Assembly (NCBI GenBank): GCA_026414485.1
Contig: JAOAIX010000006.1
Span: forward strand, 35,817 to 99,816
DNA from: Candidatus Bathyarchaeota archaeon
GTDB taxonomy: Archaea; Thermoproteota; Bathyarchaeia; Bathyarchaeales; Bathycorpusculaceae
Reading direction: 5' to 3'
DNA length: 64,000 nt
The position numbers and the translations under genes are program-made. Below are positions 43,879 to 51,329 of this stretch, one piece after another. The notes beneath the pieces were generated by a model, which had not been told where the DNA came from, made no database searches, and was given only the letters and a program-made list of their open reading frames with translations. Position 1 is the stretch's first letter, and every line of letters starts with the position of its first letter.

Positions 43879-45840
43879 ATGTCTGAAGCTAGCTTACCTT
43901 TCAACGAGAAATATTGTCCAAGTAGCGTTAGCGTTACTTCAGGAGAAAAAAGGAGACAGGAATGGGAAAAATCCATCAAAAACCTCCAAGAATTCTGGGC
44001 TGAAAAAGCCAAAGCTATAGACTGGTTCAAACCTTTTGACAAAGTGCTGGATGATTCAAATCCTCCCTTCTACAAGTGGTTTGCAGGCGGAGAGCTCAAC
44101 GTCTCATATAATGCATTGGACAGGCACGTGAAGGCTCATAGGAAGAACAAGCTTGCCTACATTTGGGAAGGCGAGATGGGTGAAGTCAAAACCTACACTT
44201 ACTATCAGCTTTACCGTGAGGTAAACAAGCTTGCGAAAGTTTTCAAAGACTTCGGTCTGAAAAAAGGTGATCGCGTTGCCGTTTTCTTGCCTGTCATTCC
44301 AGAGTTGCCTATAACTTTGCTTGCAACTGCAAGAATCGGTGGGATTCACGCTGTTGTCTTTTCTGGTTTTAGTGCTGAAGCATTAGCTGACCGAATTAAT
44401 GACTGTGGCGCAAAAATCTTGGTTACAGCTGACGGTTCATTTCGGCGCGGTAAACCTGTAGCCATCAAAGAAACAGCCGACCGTGCATTGTTGACCACAA
44501 CTTCTGTAGAGAAAGTTATAGTTGTAAAACGTACAGGTCAGCCCATTCAGATGAAGGAGGGGCGTGACGTTTGGTATGATGATGTGATGACGAAGGCAGG
44601 CGCAAATGTTTATGTTGAACCTGAGCATATGCAGTCTACGGATCCGCTTTTTATCCTGTATACCTCAGGTACCACAGGCAAGCCAAAAGGTGTACAGCAT
44701 GGCACGGGTGGCTACTTGGTTTGGGCTTATTGGACACTTAAGTGGGCTTTCAACCCCTCAGACGAGGATATATACTGGTGCGTTGCCGACATCGGCTGGA
44801 TTACAGGACACACCTATAATGTTTATGCTCCATTAAGCTTGGGTGTGACGGCGCTTCTGTTTGAAGGTACACCTGATTATCCAGCCCAGGATCGCTGGTG
44901 GGACATAATCGAAAGGCACGGTGTAACTATCCTATATGGCACACCTACTGCTGTAAGAATGTTCATGAAGTTTGGTGAACAGTGGGTTCTCAAACATGAT
45001 CTGAGTAGTCTTAGACTCCTTGGGACAGTTGGAGAGCCAATTAACCCTGAAGCTTGGCGATGGTACTACCGTGTCGTAGGAAAAGAGAAACTGCCTATTA
45101 TTGATACTTGGTGGCAAACTGAGACAGGCGGATTCATGATTGCACCGCTTTCAGGAATAGAACTTACTCCTCTAAAACCAGGTTCTGCAACACTGCCTCT
45201 ACCCGCCATAAACGCTGATATTTACGACGAAAAGGGTCAATCAGTCGGCACAGGAAATAAAGGCCTACTCGTGGTAAAATCCCCGTGGCCTGGTATGTTG
45301 CAAACTTTGTGGAAAGATCCTGAACGCTTTAAGCAGACCTACTTTGGAAAATGGGCTAACATATACTGTACGGGTGATTACGCAATCAAGGATCCTGATG
45401 GCTACTATTGGCTCTTGGGTAGAGCCGACGAAGTTCTTAAGGTTGCAGGTCACCGCATAGGCACTGTAGAGTTGGAAAGCGCTCTGGTTTCACACCCTGC
45501 AGTTTCTGAAGCCGCCGTCATGGGTAAAGAAGACTCTGTTAAAGGTGAAGTTCCAGTAGCTTTTGTTACCCTCAGAAGTGGCTTCCAACCAAGCGACGAG
45601 TTACGCGCTGAACTTGTTAAACATATCAGGACAACCATCGGTCCCATAGCAACCCCAGACGCCATTGTTATAGTCAACAAGCTACCTAAAACCCGTAGTG
45701 GGAAAATAATGCGCAGGATCCTCAAAGCAGTGCTAGTTGGCGCTCCTATCGGTGACGTATCTACTCTCGAAGACGACGCTTCAGTAGAAGACATAAAAGT
45801 TACATACGAAGAACTAAGAAGGCAGATAAACAAAAAATAA
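43879..45840 (+). CDS. acs: Acetyl-CoA synthetase (AMP-forming)
   Basis: A 653-residue adenylate-forming ligase that makes acetyl-CoA from acetate, ATP and CoA. FILYTSGTTGKPKGVQHGTG is the P-loop motif, DTWWQTETGGFM the A5-type motif, YCTGDYAIKDPDGYYWLLGR (in part) the hinge region, and Lys609 in TRSGKIMRR is the catalytic, acetylatable lysine. VFSGFSAEALADRI and the W of DTWWQTE are typical of acetate-specific enzymes. It follows satP. Confidence 0.96.
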   Translation: MSEASLPFNEKYCPSSVSVTSGEKRRQEWEKSIKNLQEFWAEKAKAIDWFKPFDKVLDDSNPPFYKWFAGGELNVSYNALDRHVKAHRKNKLAYIWEGEMGEVKTYTYYQLYREVNKLAKVFKDFGLKKGDRVAVFLPVIPELPITLLATARIGGIHAVVFSGFSAEALADRINDCGAKILVTADGSFRRGKPVAIKETADRALLTTTSVEKVIVVKRTGQPIQMKEGRDVWYDDVMTKAGANVYVEPEHMQSTDPLFILYTSGTTGKPKGVQHGTGGYLVWAYWTLKWAFNPSDEDIYWCVADIGWITGHTYNVYAPLSLGVTALLFEGTPDYPAQDRWWDIIERHGVTILYGTPTAVRMFMKFGEQWVLKHDLSSLRLLGTVGEPINPEAWRWYYRVVGKEKLPIIDTWWQTETGGFMIAPLSGIELTPLKPGSATLPLPAINADIYDEKGQSVGTGNKGLLVVKSPWPGMLQTLWKDPERFKQTYFGKWANIYCTGDYAIKDPDGYYWLLGRADEVLKVAGHRIGTVELESALVSHPAVSEAAVMGKEDSVKGEVPVAFVTLRSGFQPSDELRAELVKHIRTTIGPIATPDAIVIVNKLPKTRSGKIMRRILKAVLVGAPIGDVSTLEDDASVEDIKVTYEELRRQINKK

Positions 45841-45862
45841 CTCCTTCCTTTTATTTATCTCT
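45841..45862 (+). terminator. T-rich terminator after acs
   Basis: CTCCTTCCTTTTATTTATCT begins immediately after the stop, a pyrimidine-rich tract like those after neighbouring genes. No hairpin is needed for archaeal termination. Confidence 0.45.
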
Positions 45863-46027
45863 AATTTAATATCGCGGTTTAGTTTTTAATCAAGATCTTT
45901 TTTCAAGCAACTACCCACTTTTTGCCGTAATATAGCTCTCATTGCAACATGAAAAATCGTTTGGTTCTGTCTAAGTTAAGTAATAGATAAATTCAAAAAA
46001 AGCAATAAATCTAGTAGAGGGCAAACC

Positions 46028-46249
46028 ATGTGTATGGCACGTGTAACTTTGAGTTGCCCCCATTGCCAGCAAGAACTCGTAGTTACAAGACCTGACAGTT
46101 CTCACAGTTGCTGGTCTTTTGAAAAACCCAAAGACAAAGAGTTGGAAGCTGATATTGTAGAGCAAGCTTATGTCTGCAAAAATCCCGGTTGCAAGGCTAA
46201 ATTCACAGTTTATTGGTATGATACACAGATGTACTTGGCGCGAGCTTGA
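46028..46249 (+). CDS. Small zinc-ribbon protein
   Basis: A 73-residue protein with two cysteine pairs, LSCPHCQQE (CxxC) near residue 10 and VCKNPGCKAK (CxxxxC) near residue 50, a likely zinc ribbon. The C-terminus YWYDTQMYLARA is aromatic. A start two codons later (46034) is possible. The function is unknown; such proteins often bind nucleic acid or act as small adaptors. A T-rich tract follows. Confidence 0.7.
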   Translation: MCMARVTLSCPHCQQELVVTRPDSSHSCWSFEKPKDKELEADIVEQAYVCKNPGCKAKFTVYWYDTQMYLARA

Positions 46250-46280
46250 AACGTCACAAAAATCGAGCTATGGCACACTT

Positions 46281-46307
46281 TACTCTCCTCTTCCTTTTTC
46301 TTTGTTT
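46281..46307 (+). terminator. T-rich terminator between convergent genes
   Basis: CTCTCCTCTTCCTTTTTCTT followed by TGTTT lies between the zinc-ribbon gene and the convergent marC stop at 46306, oriented to end transcription from the plus strand. Confidence 0.4.
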
Positions 46308-46917
46308 AGTGGGTAATTGTAAGGAAGTGAGTAATTCCAACCAAGACGTACTGTACCGCTATGGCTGCTATAATTAGAGCCATGACACGTGCAATTATTA
46401 AGGCGCCTGTTTTTCCTAAAAACTTGTAGACCGTGTCTATGAATCTGAGGATAACCCATGTGAGAGACAGTACAATCAGAACTGAAAGCACCGTGGCTAC
46501 TACTCCATAGGCTTGTAGGTTTAGTATTGTGGTGGTTATAGCGCCTGGACCAACAAGAAGAGGCATTGCAATTGGGACGGCGCCTATAATTTCTGGAGAT
46601 TCTGATTTTTCCGTGGGGTTGCCTGAAACCAAAATTCGGATGGCGATTATTAACAGTAGAATTCCCCCCGCAATTTCAAAGCTGAATATAGAAACTCCAA
46701 AAATGTTGAAAATTTCTTGTCCTGTAAATGCGAAAACTAACAAAAGCACAAATCCGATGAGAGTTGCAGTGTTGAAGATTTTCTTTCTCTGTGTCCTATT
46801 CATGTTCTCTGTTAGACCTATGAAAATGGGTATATTGCCAAATGGATCCACAATTATGAAGAGAACTATAATGGCTTTAGCTAAGTTGAACACGAAGTTG
46901 ACAATAACATCTGTCAT
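46306..46917 (-). CDS. MarC-family integral membrane protein
   Basis: A 203-residue protein with about six membrane helices. IIVDPFGNIPIFIGLTENM near the N-terminus and GAVPIAMPLLVGPGAIT in the middle are the two internal-repeat motifs (DPxGNxPxF and PxAxPLLxGPG) of the MarC/UPF0056 family. Its transport role is unproven in the family; NAAT-type amino acid transport has been reported for an archaeal relative. It is monocistronic and divergent from eL38. Confidence 0.92.
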   Translation of the reverse strand: MTDVIVNFVFNLAKAIIVLFIIVDPFGNIPIFIGLTENMNRTQRKKIFNTATLIGFVLLLVFAFTGQEIFNIFGVSIFSFEIAGGILLLIIAIRILVSGNPTEKSESPEIIGAVPIAMPLLVGPGAITTTILNLQAYGVVATVLSVLIVLSLTWVILRFIDTVYKFLGKTGALIIARVMALIIAAIAVQYVLVGITHFLTITH

Positions 46918-47058
46918 TCCTTTTTCCCCAATGCTAATGAGAGAGTGTCAGGCATAAAAATATTTAATAAAGCCCTGTTTCTGAATTGCGGTTTAATCCA
47001 CCACAACAGATAAAAACGAGCGTAGTATCCCTGCAAGTGTTTAAAGGTGAAAAAGTGT

Positions 47059-47253
47059 ATGCCCGTTGAAATCCGTGATGCAGAAAGGTTCATTGCGATG
47101 AGCGCAAACGCCAAACACTGTGCTGTGAAGCGTCTAAAAAACTTGGTTAAACTGAAACTCCGTACGTCCAGTACGCTTTACACTTTGAAGATTGAACCTG
47201 TGAAAGCTGAAGAAACTATAAAGAAGCTTAAATGTCAAATACGCGAGGAATAA
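47059..47253 (+). CDS. rpl38e: Large ribosomal subunit protein eL38
   Basis: A 64-residue protein from ATG at 47059 (MPVEIRDAERFIAMS); an upstream GTG at 47047 is unlikely. The pattern KHCAVKRLKNLVKLKLRTSS followed by LYTLKI and AEETIKKLK matches archaeal eL38, a small basic protein of the 50S subunit. eL38 occurs in TACK/Asgard archaea and eukaryotes but not in Euryarchaeota, which makes it useful for placing the organism. Confidence 0.9.
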   Translation: MPVEIRDAERFIAMSANAKHCAVKRLKNLVKLKLRTSSTLYTLKIEPVKAEETIKKLKCQIREE

Positions 47254-47400
47254 AACTACCTAAATTTTTTAGTTTAGTTTACCCTCTAGCAATTTTTACT
47301 TTTGTTTTTGATATTCTATGTTGTTGACGATTTGGGAGAGATTTGGGAAAACTCCACAAGCCATAAAAACTCGATAAACCCCCTAATACGCGGGGTTGAC

Positions 47401-48123
47401 ATGAATAAACGTGGAGTTGCCACAGTTTTTTTTCTATCTCTAATGCTCTTTTTGCTTTTTGAGGGTGTTGCCGCGCAGTCAATGCCTGTTTCTGTCGGTG
47501 TCTCACCCGGAGACGAATTCAGATATGACCTTACTTTTTACTGGTACTCTACGAATCCTGCGGATCTGGTTCCTGCGTATCTGATTGAGCAGAACCAAAC
47601 TGACTATTTCCAACTTACTGTTCAAACAACCACCAGCACAACTGTGGTTTTTAATACCTCTTGGAGGCTCCTTAATGGCACTATCTACAACAGCACTGAA
47701 ATAGCTGAAGTCAGCTCCGGCGTTACAGGTTGCGTGTATGTTTACGCCGCAAACCTGTCTGCAGGAGGGTTGCTGTTTCCCTCCTCTACTACCCTTCCTT
47801 GGCGTATCAACAGCACCGAATTTCGTGTTTACGCTGGTAGTTTTAGGGAAATCAACCACATCTCGGTCAACAGCACCAACATCGAAGGTGTAGTTTATAG
47901 TCACATGGATCTTTATTTTGATAAATTAACAGGCATTGTTGTAGAGTACACACTGACGGAAGTGCGTTCTTCTGCTCCTAACCAGAAGATTGTGCAGCAT
48001 CTTATTCTGAAAGACTCAAATGTTTGGGTGATCCCAGAGTTTCCCTCAATACTTGCCTTGCCCATAGTCATGGCTGTTACAGGTGCCACTTTTCTGATTC
48101 TGAAGAGAAAAAAATTGAAATGA
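47401..48123 (+). CDS. Secreted protein with C-terminal PEF-type membrane anchor
   Basis: About 240 residues from the ATG at 47401. A signal peptide (residues ~1-25, RGVATVFFLSLMLFLLFEGV) is followed by a beta-rich extracytoplasmic domain with several potential N-glycosylation sites (NSTE, NSTN), then VIPEFPSILALPIVMAV, a hydrophobic helix and the basic tail LKRKKLK. The IPEFPS-helix-basic-tail layout is a common archaeal surface-protein sorting/anchor signal. No enzyme motif is recognised. A hairpin (AACCCC/GGGGTT, 47377-47397) lies directly before the start codon. Confidence 0.75.
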   Translation: MNKRGVATVFFLSLMLFLLFEGVAAQSMPVSVGVSPGDEFRYDLTFYWYSTNPADLVPAYLIEQNQTDYFQLTVQTTTSTTVVFNTSWRLLNGTIYNSTEIAEVSSGVTGCVYVYAANLSAGGLLFPSSTTLPWRINSTEFRVYAGSFREINHISVNSTNIEGVVYSHMDLYFDKLTGIVVEYTLTEVRSSAPNQKIVQHLILKDSNVWVIPEFPSILALPIVMAVTGATFLILKRKKLK

Positions 48124-48483
48124 TCTAGCTTGAATTGGCTGTTGTGGTTTTAGGCAACTGTGACGTGATAGTAGTATCTAAAACTTGTTATCTTTATAAA
48201 TTTTTTTAAGAATTTATTTTAGTTTTAAATTTTATCAGCAGTGAACGCTTTTGAAGTTGACTCTTTCTATTCACTTGCTCAGTCAGGTGGGGTGAAATAG
48301 AATCTGGCGAAAACGAACTGTTTTTGATAAGAAGCAGGTGTTCTGTTGAGGAAGAATGTGAATTCAGATTAAACGTGCCAATGGTCTGTGAAGTGATTTG
48401 GCTTAAGTAGTTAAGGTGTGCAATAAAAAGTATAAACCACCGGGGCAACTATTGGGGGGGAGATCGAAAATTAGGTTTTGGTG
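48124..48483. other. Intergenic region without recognised genes
   Basis: About 360 bases between the secreted-protein gene and tRNA-Gly. It is AT-rich with a T-run near 48195 that may end transcription of the upstream gene. A minus-strand open frame of 80 codons at 48206-48448 is low in conserved features and rich in Ser and Lys, and is not regarded as a gene. Confidence 0.45.
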
Positions 48484-48486
48484 TGG

Positions 48487-48561
48487 TGCGGTTGCCGGGA
48501 TTTGAACCCGGGTCGTCAACGTGGCAGGCTGATGTCCTAAACCAGGCTAGACTACAACCGC
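48487..48561 (-). tRNA. tRNA-Gly (anticodon GCC)
   Basis: The minus strand folds as a cloverleaf: acceptor GCGGTTG/CAACCGC, D stem GTC/GAC with a GG-containing loop, anticodon stem TCAGC/GTTGA with loop CTGCCAC (anticodon GCC) and T arm CCGGG-TTCAAAT-CCCGG. The discriminator is A, and CCA is encoded at 48484-48486. No intron is present. Confidence 0.95.
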
Positions 48562-48987
48562 TTTCTGTGTCTTTAATTGGAATCGTCAATGTATTAATTA
48601 AACTTAAGCTTTCTGGTTTCAGTGAAGAAATTTAGTTAAGCAAGCCATTTTGTCTCTGCATCTTTTTCTTGGTTGATGAGTGGCTGACGGGTTTGAAAGT
48701 ATTGTTTTAACGTTCACAGTCATAAAACAATGATATAACGCGGATCCTAACTCAGACTGACAGCAGAACAACTTGGCAATAAACAGATATTAAAAACACG
48801 CTGTATCTGTCATTCCTCTTAGCTATGAAGGCTTGAGTGAAGCGTCATTTTAAGTAGCGCTATATGTTGCTCTTGTCTTTTTGTTGGATTGTGGTGTCCT
48901 AGTTTTGTTTGGTGTGGTGGTTTTGGCGTGTTTTTTTCAGGTTTTGGTTGCTTTATAGTCTATAGCTTAACGTCAACTCCAGAAAAA
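48562..48987. other. Intergenic region, upstream of tRNA-Gly and a kinase remnant
   Basis: About 425 bases holding the upstream region of tRNA-Gly and sequence leading into the histidine kinase pseudogene. The GT-rich stretch 48885-48960 is open in one frame but shows no protein similarity I can name; it may be decayed coding sequence. No repeats or stable RNA are seen. Confidence 0.4.
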
Positions 48988-49514
48988 ATGAGCGCAACCT
49001 CCGAATTAGTTGACTTTGCTGAGCAACTCAGTCTTGTAGAACAAACAGAGCACCTCTTAGATTTCAGCAAGGACTACGAAGAAATGGGTATTGAAACTCC
49101 ACTTGCTATGAATGCAGAAGAATGCTTCAACAAGCTGTTACATTGTTTTCTGATCTGTCAAACATTCGTGTCCTAAACAACTTAAGTGGGCTCACAGTAA
49201 CCGCCGACTCTATGCTCACAAAAGTTTTTTACAATCTTATTGACAACTCCCTGAAACACGGCAAAAAAGTCACCACTATAAATGCTTATTTCACAAGAGA
49301 AAAAGACAAAGTAACCTTAACTTATGAAGACGACGGAGTCGGCATCCCCAAAACAATTAAAGCTACCCTGTTCGAGCGCTGTGGGGTACATGGGTTATTC
49401 CTAGTTAAAAAAATAATAGACCTCTACGGTTGGTCAATTATCGAGGTCGGTGAACCCGGCAAAGGTGCAAAAATTTGTGATAACAACCTCTTGATCTGCA
49501 TCCTGGTTGCCTGA
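48988..49514 (+). pseudogene. Decayed sensor histidine kinase (frameshifted, truncated)
   Basis: Two overlapping frames together read as the C-terminal half of an archaeal PAS-type histidine kinase. The first gives LVDFAEQLSLVEQTEHLL through AEECFNK; the second continues AVTLFSDLSNIRV, the N-box LTKVFYNLIDNSLKHGKK and YEDDGVGIPKTIKATLFE. Joining them needs one base added near 49131-49134. No sensor region or phospho-accepting His box remains, and the G2 box (GxGxGL) is replaced by ERCGVHGLFLVKK, showing a deletion. It lies next to tRNA-Gly, a frequent insertion and decay site. Non-functional as a kinase. Confidence 0.8.
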
Positions 49515-49522
49515 TGTGTAAT

Positions 49523-50152
49523 TTATGTTTTATGTGTGGTAATACCATACCACATGAAAACTTTAGCTATCACGGGTATTATAAATCCTGCTGCTACACG
49601 CGGCAGCACTGTAAGCAAGAACCCCTCTACACCAGTTACAACATTTGAAGGCGAAAGTTGAAACATCCCAAAAAGAAACACTCCTGCTATGGTTGTAGAT
49701 ACTACACCAGAGATGAGCATCCTTCGAAAGTTTTCAGAACGCTTATTCAGCGCTCCACTCATATATCCAACGAGCATAGAGCTGAGAACATAACCCAATA
49801 TGGTCGGACCAAAACCTGCGCCGCCTCTGCCAAATGCAGCCGCTGAGAACACACCATATTTGACGGCAAACCATATCGCATAAATACTGCCCAGCAGAAA
49901 ACCTGAAGCACCACCCGCCCAGCGGTTCCAAACAAGCCCCAAAAGCAACGGTACACTCACTATTATGACGAGTTCCTCTATTTCGCTTATGATCCCTATG
50001 AACAAACCTACGGACTCAAAATTGCCTCCGCTGCTTCTCAATAAAAACGGTCCCACTAAGGATAACCCCGCTATAACTAAAACGACGACGAGGGGTGCTA
50101 CAATCCCATAGATTATATCGTTGCGTTTCCACTCTTTCCAACTGAGATCCAT
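49523..50152 (-). CDS. Polytopic membrane protein of unknown function
   Basis: A 209-residue protein with five to six hydrophobic segments and a Gly-rich centre (AAAFGRGGAGFGPTILGY). The compact layout resembles small transporter or ECF S-type subunits, but no family motif is recognised. It is divergent from the thioredoxin-like gene, and an AT-rich palindrome like those before the arsR genes lies between them (50189-50204), so it may belong to the same stress regulon. Confidence 0.65.
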   Translation of the reverse strand: MDLSWKEWKRNDIIYGIVAPLVVVLVIAGLSLVGPFLLRSSGGNFESVGLFIGIISEIEELVIIVSVPLLLGLVWNRWAGGASGFLLGSIYAIWFAVKYGVFSAAAFGRGGAGFGPTILGYVLSSMLVGYMSGALNKRSENFRRMLISGVVSTTIAGVFLFGMFQLSPSNVVTGVEGFLLTVLPRVAAGFIIPVIAKVFMWYGITTHKT

Positions 50153-50188
50153 TAGAATCTTACTCCTATGGCAACTTTGGGAAGTTAA

Positions 50189-50204
50189 ATATATTTAAAT
50201 GTAT
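50189..50204. promoter_or_regulatory. Candidate ArsR-type operator, copy 1
   Basis: ATATATTTAAATGTAT is a near-perfect palindrome around a TTTAAA core, overlapping the likely TATA box between the divergent membrane protein (start 50152) and thioredoxin-like gene (start 50225). The same core occurs upstream of the ferredoxin, acr3 and both arsR genes. Confidence 0.45.
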
Positions 50205-50224
50205 TTATGATTCAGTGATTTCAA

Positions 50225-50497
50225 ATGAAAAACATGATCACCATTGACATAATAGGCGTTAAACCTCCATGTCCCAGATGTAAAAGAACTGAAGAAAACG
50301 CCCAAAAAGTAGCCGAAAGGCTAGCACAAAAAGGTGTAAAAATCACAGTTACAAAGCTTGATGCAACTGCAAAAGAAACAACTGAAAAGTACGGTGTAGT
50401 TGCAACACCTGCTATCGCAATTGACCGGGTGTTAAAAATTATGGGCAAAGAACTTGGTGCTAGAGTTATAGAAAGACTGATCTTAAAGGAGTTGTAA
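50225..50497 (+). CDS. Thioredoxin-like redox-active disulfide protein
   Basis: A 90-residue thioredoxin/glutaredoxin-fold protein. The active site CPRC is at residues 16-19, and VVATPAIAIDRV includes the cis-Pro loop. The short length and CPxC fit the archaeal small thioredoxin-like family often found beside arsenic or mercury transport genes. It probably passes electrons to, or shuttles metalloids for, neighbouring redox proteins. A hairpin terminator follows. Confidence 0.88.
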   Translation: MKNMITIDIIGVKPPCPRCKRTEENAQKVAERLAQKGVKITVTKLDATAKETTEKYGVVATPAIAIDRVLKIMGKELGARVIERLILKEL

Positions 50498-50508
50498 GCA
50501 AATCTTCC

Positions 50509-50530
50509 AAAAGGAGGGGACCTCCTTTTT
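50509..50530 (+). terminator. Hairpin terminator after the thioredoxin-like gene
   Basis: AAAAGGAGG (50509-50517) pairs perfectly with CCTCCTTTT (50521-50529) across a GGA loop, ending in a T run. It lies 12 bp after the stop at 50497. Confidence 0.7.
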
Positions 50531-50572
50531 GTATGTTCGCTAAAAAAGCTAACCTTTGGTCGTTGATGTTCC

Positions 50573-50896
50573 ATGACTGATGGTCATGTTAGAATCAGAA
50601 GCTGGAGTGAATTCAAACGCTTAGTTAACGAAAAAAAACCCGCTTCTATCGTATTTATTCTCGAGCAAAATGGCTTTTCGCCAAACAAAGAACTCACCAC
50701 ACTAAAACTAATTATGTTGCATGATAGACGCTACTTTATGTTCTACGATTTTCCAAAAGGCGACACGCTCAGAGAAACAGAGATACCTCTCCACAAAAAC
50801 AAAAATGGAATCGCTAACCTAGATGAGGATGAAGTAAAAGCCTATCTTAAAAAACAATTTCCTGCCTTGGAAATTTTCTCTTTTTGGACAGCGTAG
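50573..50896 (+). CDS. Small conserved-looking protein of unknown function
   Basis: A 107-residue soluble protein, mixed alpha/beta in appearance, with MLHDRRYFMFYDFPKGD in the middle and no cysteines or recognisable motif. The frame is clean and follows the terminator of the thioredoxin-like gene, so it probably has its own promoter. No function is proposed. Confidence 0.6.
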   Translation: MTDGHVRIRSWSEFKRLVNEKKPASIVFILEQNGFSPNKELTTLKLIMLHDRRYFMFYDFPKGDTLRETEIPLHKNKNGIANLDEDEVKAYLKKQFPALEIFSFWTA

Positions 50897-50954
50897 TAAC
50901 GTTTACGGCTGAACTGTGATGTTTCTGACAAAGTGAACTTTGCAAGTTAATATG

Positions 50955-50968
50955 AATATTTAAATATT
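50955..50968. promoter_or_regulatory. Candidate ArsR-type operator, copy 2
   Basis: AATATTTAAATATT is a perfect 14-bp palindrome about 46 bp before the dicluster ferredoxin ATG at 51015. It would overlap that gene's TATA box. Confidence 0.5.
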
Positions 50969-51014
50969 GATATCTATTATGTTTTTGATAGCAACGCAAG
51001 TCGTGGGCTTAATA

Positions 51015-51308
51015 ATGCTAGAAGAAACATACGAAGGAATTCCACGTGAGAAAATACCTTGGGGACCAAAAATAGACTACACCAAATGTATATCTTGCGG
51101 TAAATGCGTAGAGTTTTGCCATAATAACGCCTTTGCCTTCGAAGAAAAAGATGGAAAAAAGCTCTCTGTGGTGAAAAATCCAAACAACTGCGTTGTATTC
51201 TGCAGGGGCTGTGAAGACATCTGCCCTGTTGGTGCCATAACGCATCCCTCTGAAGAGGTGATTCAAAAAATAATTGATAGGCTGAAAAGCGAAAAAACCA
51301 AAACTTAA
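51015..51308 (+). CDS. Dicluster 2[4Fe-4S] ferredoxin
   Basis: A 97-residue protein from the ATG at 51015 (MLEETYEG); the open frame runs 16 codons further upstream. Two cluster motifs are complete: Cys25, 28, 31, 35 (CISCGKCVEFC) and Cys59, 63, 66, 70 (CVVFCRGCEDICP). The second has CxxxC at its start. It is convergent with a radical SAM gene (21-bp gap), a plausible partner as electron donor. The promoter contains the ArsR-like palindrome. Confidence 0.92.
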   Translation: MLEETYEGIPREKIPWGPKIDYTKCISCGKCVEFCHNNAFAFEEKDGKKLSVVKNPNNCVVFCRGCEDICPVGAITHPSEEVIQKIIDRLKSEKTKT

Positions 51309-51329
51309 GGTAGTGAAAAAGGTAAATTT

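Noticed and set aside
47377..47397. Hairpin AACCCC/GGGGTT directly before the secreted-protein start as a riboswitch
   Set aside because: Single short stem with no aptamer-like conserved elements; noted only as possible start-site occlusion.
48206..48448. 80-codon minus-strand frame between the secreted protein and tRNA-Gly
   Set aside because: Low-complexity Ser/Lys-rich translation with no motif, and no good ribosome-binding site; most likely chance.
48672..48695. Possible box C/D sRNA (TTGATGA followed by CTGA)
   Set aside because: Only four bases separate the boxes, too short for a guide, and no C'/D' pair is present.
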